Shown here: positions 1 through 5,452 of the stretch, piece by piece
Layout of the letters: the number at the start of each line of letters is the position of its first letter
Numbering within the stretch: the first letter of the stretch is position 1
Assembly (NCBI GenBank): GCA_045128175.1
Contig: JBGVRF010000147.1
Coordinates: forward strand, 1-6,877
DNA length: 6,877 nucleotides
Origin: Scatosoma sp045128175
GTDB taxonomy: Bacteria > Bacillota > Clostridia > Christensenellales > Borkfalkiaceae
Direction of reading: 5' to 3'
The notes under the pieces: model-generated
The model's database searches: none
Told to the model about the DNA's origin: nothing
Seen by the model: the letters and a program-made list of their open reading frames with translations, nothing else
Program-made: the position numbers and the translations under genes

Positions 1-1057
1 TGGACGAAGCCGATCGCGCCGCCCGCTTGGTATCCAAATACCGCAACCCCAAACCACGCAGTTTCAAAGTCATCTCCACATCTTCGCATTCTTCGCAGGT
101 TTGCGCGTCGCCGCCAACGCAACCACCGCCGCAAGCCATCACTTCCACATAATCATAAGTAGCCGCGCCTTCCAGCACGTCCTTGATCAGCGCATCTGCC
201 GCGTCAAACCCGCAAACGACCGCCAATCTCCATTCTTTTCCGTCCGCCGAAACGACCGCTTCCCGTCTCGCTTTGTTGCCGTACAGACCACTATACCCCA
301 GCTTCCGCAACGCCATGCTTGTCTTATCTTCGCCCAAATTACGCGCGATCGATTCCGCAACGCCACCGCTCATACCGCAAATGTATCCGCTACCCGAACC
401 CGCGCCGAACGGAGCGTCCAACGCCTCTTTCTTGAGTAAACGCAAATTAAGTCCCGTTTCGTTCAACAATGCCGCCAGCTCGTCCGTATTCAAAACCAAA
501 TCAACCTCAGCCGACTTCTTCGCATTACAGGGCTCGACCGCAATCACGTACACCGCCTTCCCCGTAACTTTCGCATAATGCTCCTTCAACAGTTTTCCGC
601 AAACCACCGTTGCAGAAGGGACTTCGGATACTGCCAGATCGGGATAAACCGACTTTGCATATGCCGTCCATGCGTCGCATCTCGAAGAAAACAAGGGCAA
701 CGCTTCCCCCGCTTCCTTGCGCTCACGCAACTTTTTCGTTTCGATCACCGTGATCGCGTCCTCGGCGATCGAAGTATTGACGACCGCGTCTACGCCCAGC
801 GCTTTGAGTGCCGTCACTACTTTACCGATCCCGTCTTCGCCACGGGCAAGTCCGAACCATTCGCCAACGGCGATCCGCGCAGCAGGAGCAATCTCCGCAA
901 CGACCCACGCCTCGTCCTTATCCAAAGACAACAGCTCCAACGTTTTCTCCACCGCGCACGCCTCACACGTTTTACAAGCTTCGCAAGCCTCACAATTTTC
1001 ACAGCTCTCCAAACCTTCCAAAGCCTCAACTTCGCAATTCTTAATTTCCTCCGACAT
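1..1057 (-). CDS. Divergent [FeFe]-hydrogenase H-cluster domain protein with Cys-ladder N-terminus (C-terminus off window)
   Basis: Not offered as a simple six-frame ORF, but the minus frame is open from ATG at 1057 to the left edge (352 codons, no stop). AGGAGG (1065-1070) lies 7 bases upstream of the ATG. Residues about 56-68 (APAARIAVGEWFG) match the APAVRxxLGEEFG segment of iron-only hydrogenases. Motif L1 is FSSRCDAW (123-130), L2 is EPCNAKK (175-181) and L3 is EVMACGGGCVGG (305-316). This keeps the four expected H-cluster cysteines C127, C177, C309 and C313, and the Lys after L2 (K180). The Cys before C127, the proton-shuttle position (C299 in Clostridium pasteurianum CpI), is Arg126, and the usual Met of L2 is Glu175. 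The N-terminus has C19, C22, C25, C28, C31 and C34, an unbroken CxxC ladder, with no normal ferredoxin domains. A further CEEC follows L3 (321-324). Known for the family: reversible H2 oxidation/proton reduction or H2 sensing. Inferred: a sensory or electron-transfer paralogue, or a non-canonical enzyme. It has its own promoter and is not co-transcribed with trmB by necessity. Confidence 0.85.
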   Translation of the reverse strand, partial: MSEEIKNCEVEALEGLESCENCEACEACKTCEACAVEKTLELLSLDKDEAWVVAEIAPAARIAVGEWFGLARGEDGIGKVVTALKALGVDAVVNTSIAEDAITVIETKKLRERKEAGEALPLFSSRCDAWTAYAKSVYPDLAVSEVPSATVVCGKLLKEHYAKVTGKAVYVIAVEPCNAKKSAEVDLVLNTDELAALLNETGLNLRLLKKEALDAPFGAGSGSGYICGMSGGVAESIARNLGEDKTSMALRKLGYSGLYGNKARREAVVSADGKEWRLAVVCGFDAADALIKDVLEGAATYDYVEVMACGGGCVGGDAQTCEECEDVEMTLKLRGLGLRYLDTKRAARSASS

Positions 1058-1087
1058 CGTAATTCCTCCTTCGCGGTCCTTTTAAGT

Positions 1088-1213
1088 TTACGCGCCCCGA
1101 TGTCTCCGCGCCGCATAAAAACCGCTATGTCCTTTCTCTATTTTTATTTTCAAATTTTCGGCTTTTCCGTCAACAACGCAGTACAGCCCCAAGACACACA
1201 CGCACGCGAACAT
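1088..1213 (-). CDS. Possible small membrane ORF in the hydrogenase leader (weak)
   Basis: An ATG-started frame of 41 residues lies between the hydrogenase promoter and its start codon, ending in TAA 30 bases before that ATG. The first part is hydrophobic (MFACVCVLGLYCVV), followed by a basic tail (KIKIEKGHSGFYAARRHRGA), as in a one-span small membrane protein. The frame stays open and hydrophobic further upstream (IINKIIGFI before the Met), but no recognisable Shine-Dalgarno sequence precedes either the ATG or the upstream TTG. It may be a leader peptide, a small membrane protein or chance. I do not recognise a family. Confidence 0.22.
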   Translation of the reverse strand: MFACVCVLGLYCVVDGKAENLKIKIEKGHSGFYAARRHRGA

Positions 1214-1234
1214 AATAAAACCGATAATTTTATT
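1214..1234. promoter_or_regulatory. Inverted repeat over the hydrogenase transcription start (possible operator)
   Basis: AATAAAA and TTTTATT form 7-base perfect arms around a 7-base spacer, one base downstream of the -10 box and covering the predicted start site. The location suits a repressor site. The block is AT-rich, so chance is a real alternative, and the sequence does not match the Rex or FNR consensus. Confidence 0.3.
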
Positions 1235-1235
1235 T

Positions 1236-1264
1236 ATTATATCATAAAACGCCCGATTTTTCAA
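1236..1264 (-). promoter_or_regulatory. Sigma-A-type promoter for the hydrogenase-like gene
   Basis: On the minus strand, TTGAAA (1259-1264, five of six to consensus) and TATAAT (1236-1241, exact) are separated by 17 bases. Transcription would begin near 1229, leaving a leader of about 170 bases before the ATG at 1057. The fit is very good by pattern alone; activity is inferred. Confidence 0.7.
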
Positions 1265-1434
1265 TACCTTCGAGCAAAAATCTTTGTCTTTTTTTATAAA
1301 ATTTCATCCTTTTATCACAGATGGCGAATAGGGCATATGTTCGACGCCGCAAAAAACAAACGCGCGCCCGGCATCACAAAGGATACAAAATCCCGGAAAA
1401 CCAACGCCAAAAACAATATCATTATTTCAAAAGG

Positions 1435-1449
1435 GCATACCAGGTATGC
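1435..1449 (-). terminator. Weak hairpin after trmB (possible terminator)
   Basis: GCATAC and GTATGC form a 6-base stem with a 3-base loop, followed on the minus strand by CCTTTTG, only 15 bases after the trmB stop. The U-run is short, so termination would be weak. Confidence 0.3.
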
Positions 1450-1464
1450 GTTCACGTGCAAAAT

Positions 1465-2154
1465 TCACCCTTTAAAAACCGCTTCTACGCGATGGATCGG
1501 CAATCCGCGTTCCACCCATTTCTGTTCGTACTCGGTAACGATGTTCCAAGACGGATTTCCGTTCTCATGCAGATCGTACGTCACGTTCTCCAAAGAAAAT
1601 CCGCACGCGCGATACTCCTCTAACGAAAAATCGAAAAAATCCCGATCGTCCGTCTTTTGCAAGATCCTTCCACCCGGCTTCAACAGCTTTTTATACGTCT
1701 GGAGAAAATTCCGATGTGTCAAACGCTGCGTCGCATATCCAAGCTTCGGCAAAGGCGTGGAAAAATTAAGATAGATCGCGTCCAGGCTCCCTTCGGGAAT
1801 ATAACAGGGCAGACACTCCGCGCGAATATTGAGAAAACGAATATTCCCGATCCCCTGCTTTTTCACCTCTTCCATCGGCGTCAGAATAACGTTGCTCATC
1901 TTTTCAAGCGCCAAAAAATTCACGTTCGGCTGTTCCTTTGCCAAAGCGCAGACAAACCCGCCCTTTCCGCACCCGATTTCCAACGCCACAGGCGCGTCAT
2001 TTCCGAACACCGCCGAAAAATCGATCAACGCCCGAAAATTCTCTGCCGCCTCTTTCATATTCAGAATCCCGTTCGCGCCCCGCGCCAGCAACAGATCCCC
2101 ACATGCCTCCATACGCGCGTCAAAATTCCTTTTTTTTCTCATTCTCATCGACAT
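1465..2154 (-). CDS. trmB: tRNA (guanine-N7-)-methyltransferase, TrmB family, variant motif
   Basis: A 229-residue protein of the usual TrmB length. It would transfer a methyl group from S-adenosylmethionine to N7 of guanine 46 in the tRNA variable loop, in the cytoplasm. The SAM-binding motif is ALEIGCGKGGFV (57-68). YLNF (128-131), the RLTHRNFL segment (144-151), LLKPGG (157-162), QKTDD (166-170) and TEYEQKW (207-213) follow in family order. In most bacterial members NF is followed by a DPWPKxRHxKRR segment; here it reads STPLPKLGYATQR (132-144), so the Asp, Trp and several basic residues are absent. Start: ATG at 2154, with AAGGAGA (2162-2168) 7 bases upstream. An internal ATG two codons on (MRMRKKR) is also possible. 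The gene lies 73 bases after dut with no clear terminator or promoter between, so co-transcription with dut is likely. The family call is firm; the exact activity is less certain because of the motif change. Confidence 0.88.
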   Translation of the reverse strand: MSMRMRKKRNFDARMEACGDLLLARGANGILNMKEAAENFRALIDFSAVFGNDAPVALEIGCGKGGFVCALAKEQPNVNFLALEKMSNVILTPMEEVKKQGIGNIRFLNIRAECLPCYIPEGSLDAIYLNFSTPLPKLGYATQRLTHRNFLQTYKKLLKPGGRILQKTDDRDFFDFSLEEYRACGFSLENVTYDLHENGNPSWNIVTEYEQKWVERGLPIHRVEAVFKG

Positions 2155-2227
2155 ACTATACTCTCCTTAAACGCCCTATGTCACCGATATCTTCGACAGA
2201 GCGTACTTCCATAATAAAACAGAAAGC

Positions 2228-2668
2228 TTATTTTCTACCGGTACTCCCAAACCCGCCAACGCCGCGCGCAGTATCCGACAACTCGTCCGCCGCCTCGAAA
2301 TCCGCTTTCAAAAAAGGAGTAACGACCAACTGCGCGATCCGTTCTCCTGCCGCGACCGTCTGCGCCGCGTCAGACTGATTATATAACGCCACCATGATCT
2401 CCCCGCGATAATCCGCATCGATGACTCCCACCTTGTTCGCAGGCGCCAACCCGCGTTTAGTCGCCAATCCGCTCCGCGCGTAGATCAGCCCCGCATACCC
2501 GACGGGTATCTCCATCGCTAACCCGGTGCGTATCAATTTCGTCTCCCCGGGCAAGATCACAACGTCGCCGTCAGGCAAAGCGTACAAATCCGCCCCCGCA
2601 GCAAATTCCGAACCGTAAACGGGCAAAATCGCATTTTCCTGCAACCTTTTCACAGCAATAACAGGCAT
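2228..2668 (-). CDS. dut: Deoxyuridine 5'-triphosphate nucleotidohydrolase (dUTPase)
   Basis: A trimeric-type dUTPase of 146 residues, the normal length. It hydrolyses dUTP to dUMP and pyrophosphate, keeping uracil out of DNA and feeding thymidylate synthesis. All five motifs are visible: 1 AAGADLYA (23-30), 2 YARSGLATKRGL (63-74), 3 GVIDADYRGEI (81-91, with the substrate-binding and catalytic Asp region at 84), 4 GERIAQL (108-114), and 5 RGVGGFGSTGR (135-145). A longer frame reaches 2698, but the ATG at 2668 (MPVIAVK) is chosen because GGAGG (2674-2678) sits 5 bases before it and because the motif spacing fits. It has its own promoter and is probably the first gene of a dut-trmB unit. dUTPases occur on both host chromosomes and phages. 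The pairing with trmB leans to host, while the neighbouring capsid operon leaves phage origin open. Confidence 0.95.
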   Translation of the reverse strand: MPVIAVKRLQENAILPVYGSEFAAGADLYALPDGDVVILPGETKLIRTGLAMEIPVGYAGLIYARSGLATKRGLAPANKVGVIDADYRGEIMVALYNQSDAAQTVAAGERIAQLVVTPFLKADFEAADELSDTARGVGGFGSTGRK

Positions 2669-2673
2669 AATAA

Positions 2674-2678
2674 CCTCC
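2674..2678 (-). promoter_or_regulatory. Ribosome binding site that fixes the dut start
   Basis: GGAGG lies 5 bases before the ATG at 2668. It favours that start over the upstream in-frame Met at 2698, which would make the protein 10 residues longer. Confidence 0.75.
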
Positions 2679-2723
2679 GAAAATTTTATCGCGCCCAAAA
2701 CGAACGCTACTACTCACTTTACC

Positions 2724-2752
2724 ATTATAACAAATTCCGACAAAAAAGGCAA
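2724..2752 (-). promoter_or_regulatory. Sigma-A-type promoter for dut-trmB
   Basis: On the minus strand, TTGCCT (2747-2752) and an exact TATAAT (2724-2729) are 17 bases apart. Transcription would begin near 2717, giving a leader of about 50 bases before dut. The -35 box is built from the 3' arm and first U of the upstream terminator hairpin. Confidence 0.65.
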
Positions 2753-2775
2753 GAAAACAAACGCGCTTTCTTGCC
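2742..2775 (-). terminator. Rho-independent terminator upstream of dut
   Basis: GGCAAGAAA (complement of 2767-2775) pairs with TTTCTTGCC (complement of 2748-2756) around a 10-base loop, giving a 9-base stem followed by six U (2742-2747). It would stop transcription arriving from the phage side, or the end of a small transcript starting in the 2776-2880 segment. No plus-strand T-tract is present, so it acts in the minus direction. Confidence 0.75.
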
Positions 2776-2874
2776 CGACGCTTATAGATTCTTATATACA
2801 AATTTTTATAACACCTACGCCCACCGCCCGTCACACCGACGAAGTGATCAAAGCAAGCGCATGAAGTATATCCG
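2776..2874 (-). other. Segment between two terminators with a 16-base 16S rRNA match
   Basis: No protein frame can be supported here. On the plus strand, 2822-2837 reads CACCGCCCGTCACACC, identical to the universal 16S rRNA segment just before the decoding site (E. coli numbering near 1400). The minus strand has a TATACT box (2865-2870) but no convincing -35. A short transcript of roughly 120 bases ending at the downstream terminator is possible but only weakly supported. It could equally be a junction scar or an attachment site. Confidence 0.25.
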
Positions 2875-2904
2875 AATAAAAATAAGGCGACCGCTAAGGT
2901 CGCC
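2875..2904 (-). terminator. Rho-independent terminator closing the phage gene run
   Basis: GGCGACC and GGTCGCC form a 7-base GC-rich stem (2886-2892 with 2898-2904) with a 5-base loop, followed on the minus strand by TTATTTTTATT (2875-2885). It begins 13 bases after the stop of the 159-residue gene and is the natural end of the structural transcript. Confidence 0.85.
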
Positions 2905-2917
2905 CACGTCCGTGATC

Positions 2918-3397
2918 TCATTCTACCATCGACAAAAAATAATCGTACAACGGCGCATACAGCTCGCCTAAATACTGCGGCGCGACCTTGTCTGTCCTAA
3001 ACACCGACATTCGCTCCGCCCCGTTCGTGTACGCATCCAGATAATAATCTCGCACCACGTAAAACCGTTCCTCATCCGACAACGAATAATCCACGGCATA
3101 CGGTGCCTCGCCCAAGTCTACGCCTCCCGAAGAAAACCGCAGATAAAACAACAGCGATTCGCGCAGACGCTCCACCCCCTGTTCGAATTCGGTCTGCAAT
3201 TTTTTCTTTATCAATTCCCAGATTTCAGACATAAAGATCCCGTTTTCGACCAGCCGATGCTTCTCCTTTTCAATATTCTCCGCCAAGGCCGATTGCAAAC
3301 GGTTTTTTTGCAACTGCGCCGACTTCACTTCCAGCAGCTGCTCCTCCGTCAATGCGGCGTATTGCTTGTCCGTATAAGAAATAATATCGATCTCCAA
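2918..3397 (-). CDS. Unrecognised 159-residue protein at the end of the phage structural run
   Basis: I do not recognise a family. The protein is acidic and soluble-looking, with no signal peptide or membrane span. Residues about 15-85 look strongly helical and charged (EEQLLEVKSAQLQKNRLQ, then EIWELIKKKLQTEFEQGVERLRESL), suggesting a coiled coil or helical bundle. The C-terminal half is rich in Tyr and aromatic residues (RFYVVRDYYLDAY, LYAPLYDYFL). It starts at TTG: an in-frame stop overlaps the Shine-Dalgarno sequence immediately upstream, and the next in-frame Met is residue 56. It lies 24 bases after the propeller-like gene and just before the terminator, so it belongs to the same transcript. 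Position suggests a small structural, tail-associated or assembly protein, by inference only. Confidence 0.75.
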   Translation of the reverse strand: MEIDIISYTDKQYAALTEEQLLEVKSAQLQKNRLQSALAENIEKEKHRLVENGIFMSEIWELIKKKLQTEFEQGVERLRESLLFYLRFSSGGVDLGEAPYAVDYSLSDEERFYVVRDYYLDAYTNGAERMSVFRTDKVAPQYLGELYAPLYDYFLSMVE

Positions 3398-3406
3398 ATC
3401 CCTTCA

Positions 3407-3412
3407 CCTCCT
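3407..3412 (-). promoter_or_regulatory. Ribosome binding site that supports a TTG start
   Basis: A perfect AGGAGG lies 9 bases before the TTG at 3397. An in-frame TGA sits inside the spacer, so no longer start is possible and TTG is the only initiation codon this site can serve. Confidence 0.75.
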
Positions 3413-3421
3413 CGTATTTTT

Positions 3422-4804
3422 TCAGGCGAGATATTCCAGCTCGGCAACCAGCTCGGCGATCTTCGTATCCTTATCGAGAAAAAAAGTCATCGTAAACGCC
3501 TCTCCGCGCAAAAATACGTCCGCCACCGCTTCGCTGTCCGAAAATATCAGCGAAAGCACCGTTTCCTTTCTTCCGTCGTCTACGTTCACCCGAAAACTGC
3601 CCGTCCCTTTAAAACGCAGACTTTTTAACAGCTTCCGCCCCGTAACCCCGAAATCCGTCTTTTCAGAAACGAAACGGTACGCGCTTCCTGTCGGCAATTC
3701 CCCGTCTTTCACGATCCGACAGATCTCACCGTCGAAACAGCAATACGCATTTCCCATTCCGCCGGACAGCGCAGGCGCATCGAAGATATAAAAACCACTC
3801 TCACCTTCCGCATCCAACGCCGCCGTTCTTTTCCACCCGTTCTCATCGATATACCGAACCAAATACTTCCCCTCGGAAACAGCGTGATCGCATACCTGCC
3901 CCCCTCGAAGCGGCAAAACGAGCGTCTTTTTCCACGCCCTTTCCGTTTTATTCCCTTTCACGCGATAACCGCCGTCCTCGGCAAGAAACACCAACACGCC
4001 GCCTAAGTTCGCAGCAGATCCCGCGAGGATACTTCCTCCACCATACGCCAACCTTTCAAGACGAAACTCCCGTGCCGCACCAGCCGACTTTAACCTGGAA
4101 ACACCCCGTTCGTAAACGATATACACATACTCCTCCACCGCGATCAAAGAGAGTATCTTCCCGAACTCGGTCGGAAAATGTATCACCCCGCCGTCGTCGA
4201 TAGAAACAGCAAAATTCTCCACGCTTAACGCCTCGGAATACGCCACGGAAAAGGGTTCAACCGCCATAAACAAACGGTTTCCGCATATACAGCCCGCATT
4301 ACTCACCCCTTCGGGGCCGACAAACCGCGCCCCCGCCGAATCGTACACGACCGCGCCGCCCTCGCCCATAAACACCGTCTTTGCTTCCAGTTCTCCGTCC
4401 ATCGCCGTTACCGCTATCGCGTCCGCAGTCACGTACCCTTTCTCCTTAAAAGTGCCCTCGACGTCGTCGTAAACGCATAAAGCTCCGTCCGCCGTAATGA
4501 TACTAACCGTCTCCTTATATCCGTTTTCCGTTTTCAGTACGACGGGATAAATCTTCGTCACCTCCGCCGCACCCGTCGGCACCTGTATCATTCTTCCCAC
4601 TCGATCCGTACAAACGCGTATACCCGGCCCCGCTCTAAGCCCTCCGTCGGCACAATCGCAGTTCAGACTTTCCACGGCGTTCAATACGCCTGCATCACTC
4701 CCCAAACCGTCATTTCCAATACCCATGTATGCGTTGAACTTCGTTATCCTGACTCTTTTCTTTTTATTGTCCGTCTTTAATACAGACTTTTTATATCCCG
4801 TCAT
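3422..4804 (-). CDS. Phage tail nozzle/stopper-like protein, probable beta-propeller
   Basis: 460 residues, dominated by short beta strands and repeated turns of the form GG(V/I)(V/I)xY/VYD/YRV (for example GALCVYDDV, GGAVVYDSAG, GGVLVFLAEDGGYRV), typical of a propeller. Its place directly after a connector-like gene and its size fit the T7 gp12 / P22 gp10 type of tail-tube or head-closure protein. That comparison is by layout and fold character, not by a recognised signature. It would assemble below the connector at the virion neck or tail tip. The chosen start is the ATG at 4804, whose A is also the last base of the previous stop (TGATG). GGAGG (4813-4817), 8 bases upstream, lies within the Arg-Trp codons of the previous gene. 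A GTG at 4813 would add three residues but abuts the GGAGG too closely. The overlap indicates translational coupling to the adaptor. No signal peptide or membrane span is visible. Confidence 0.7.
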   Translation of the reverse strand: MTGYKKSVLKTDNKKKRVRITKFNAYMGIGNDGLGSDAGVLNAVESLNCDCADGGLRAGPGIRVCTDRVGRMIQVPTGAAEVTKIYPVVLKTENGYKETVSIITADGALCVYDDVEGTFKEKGYVTADAIAVTAMDGELEAKTVFMGEGGAVVYDSAGARFVGPEGVSNAGCICGNRLFMAVEPFSVAYSEALSVENFAVSIDDGGVIHFPTEFGKILSLIAVEEYVYIVYERGVSRLKSAGAAREFRLERLAYGGGSILAGSAANLGGVLVFLAEDGGYRVKGNKTERAWKKTLVLPLRGGQVCDHAVSEGKYLVRYIDENGWKRTAALDAEGESGFYIFDAPALSGGMGNAYCCFDGEICRIVKDGELPTGSAYRFVSEKTDFGVTGRKLLKSLRFKGTGSFRVNVDDGRKETVLSLIFSDSEAVADVFLRGEAFTMTFFLDKDTKIAELVAELEYLA

Positions 4805-5355
4805 CAAGCCCACCTCCGCGACCGCATCTTTTTACACGGTGCCGCTTTGTAGGCAGCCTCGATTCCGTCTTTATATTTCTTGTCCCAGATCGCAGCCTCC
4901 TCGAAACGCCCCGTCGCCAACGAAAATTCCGCCGCAATCCCGTGTGCCAGCAACCTTGGGGAAGCCTGCAACACAAAATCACTCGATCCGTTCAACTCCT
5001 TCCTTTTCGGAGTGTAGGTATACGTCACCTTTATCTTTCCCGGTTGCGTTTTGAGATATACGGGAAACAAAGTAAACTTAATCCCATTTCCCCATTCGTC
5101 CTCTACGCGCAAAATACGCACCACCGAAGCCCCGAGTTGCGAAAACAGGATAGCGCCCGTTTCCGTGTATATCTCTTCCTCCGCATACAGCGGCAAATAA
5201 TCCAACGCTAGCTCGTTCTCTACAATATTGAAGCACTCCACCAACAGCTTCGTTTCCCGTTCCCCCGCGCCGCTTTCACTTTCGATATACGCTTGCACGT
5301 CGTCTGCGATCCCCAGCTCCGTCGCAGCAAGCAAAACGACTTCTTTTACCGTCAT
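4804..5355 (-). CDS. Phage head-tail adaptor/connector-like protein
   Basis: 183 residues. The N-terminal 55 residues are helical (VKEVVLLAATELGI, then LLVECFNIVENELALDYLPLY). A central strand-rich part follows (EIYTETGAILFSQLGASVVRILRV, DEWGNGIKFTLFPVYLKT, IKVTYTYTP). The C-terminus is a helical segment (RLLAHGIAAEFSLATGRFEEAAIWDKKYKDGIEAA) with a basic end, RSRRWA. This helix-sheet-helix pattern, ending in a tyrosine/aspartate-rich helix and a basic tail, is what I expect of short-tailed phage adaptor/tail-tube-A proteins (T7 gp11 / P22 gp4 role), which join portal to tail. The match is from memory of such proteins, so the role is moderately sure. Start: ATG at 5355 with AGGAGG (5363-5368) 7 bases upstream. 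A longer frame from a GTG at 5385 would place the start inside the upstream hairpin and is rejected. The next gene overlaps by one base. Confidence 0.75.
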   Translation of the reverse strand: MTVKEVVLLAATELGIADDVQAYIESESGAGERETKLLVECFNIVENELALDYLPLYAEEEIYTETGAILFSQLGASVVRILRVEDEWGNGIKFTLFPVYLKTQPGKIKVTYTYTPKRKELNGSSDFVLQASPRLLAHGIAAEFSLATGRFEEAAIWDKKYKDGIEAAYKAAPCKKMRSRRWA

Positions 5356-5371
5356 TTTATTCCCTCCTTTT

Positions 5372-5420
5372 AAAAATAAGAGCACCCATGTACCCTTTCA
5401 ACGCGTACACGGGTACCCCC
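5372..5420 (-). terminator. Terminator-like hairpin between capsid and adaptor genes
   Basis: In the minus-strand RNA, the complement of 5405-5416 pairs with the complement of 5382-5393 over 12 positions including two G-U pairs, around an 11-base loop. Weaker G-C/G-U pairs extend it to about 5420. It is followed by a U-rich run (TTATTTTT), then the adaptor's ribosome binding site. It lies wholly in the 97 bases between the two genes and may act as a partial terminator that leaves more capsid than adaptor mRNA, or as a stabilising 3' end. Confidence 0.6.
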
Positions 5421-5452
5421 AATACCGTTTTAAGTCCTCCGACCGCGATCCC

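Larger units (their letters stand above)
1058..1464. other. 407-base intergenic region between trmB and the hydrogenase-like gene
   Basis: The part nearest trmB (about 1265-1464) holds a short hairpin and otherwise no gene I can support. An AT-rich block (about 1200-1320) carries a strong minus-strand promoter and an inverted repeat at the likely start of transcription. The remaining roughly 170 bases would be a 5' leader containing a weak 41-codon frame. A second short frame (ATG near 1308, 21 codons starting MKFYKKRQRF) lies upstream of the promoter and looks like chance. No tRNA or known riboswitch fold was recognised. Confidence 0.6.

Noticed and set aside
817..1116. A 99-codon minus frame rich in Arg/Lys and Trp
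   Set aside because: It overlaps the hydrogenase-like gene in another frame. That frame carries clear motifs and a ribosome binding site, while this one looks like a composition artefact.
1446..1461. A CACGTG palindrome near the trmB stop
   Set aside because: A six-base palindrome is expected by chance and nothing around it suggests a site.
578..1774. A 398-codon plus-strand open frame
   Set aside because: It runs antisense across the hydrogenase-like gene, the AT-rich promoter and the end of trmB, shows no family pattern and has no ribosome binding site. The minus-strand genes explain the region.
2156..2212. An 18-codon minus frame filling the dut-trmB gap (MEVRSVEDIGDIGRLRRV)
   Set aside because: No ribosome binding site and too short to judge; it probably reflects chance openness in a 73-base gap.
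2203..2235. A possible weak terminator after dut (AGAAA/TTTCT with a short T-rich run)
   Set aside because: The stem is five A-T-rich pairs, too weak to call.
2669..2698. A 10-residue N-terminal extension of dut
   Set aside because: The ribosome binding site is placed for the ATG at 2668, and dUTPases start near this point.
2571..2921. A 116-codon minus frame across the junction
   Set aside because: It runs through a terminator, a promoter and the start of dut, so it cannot be a sensible gene.
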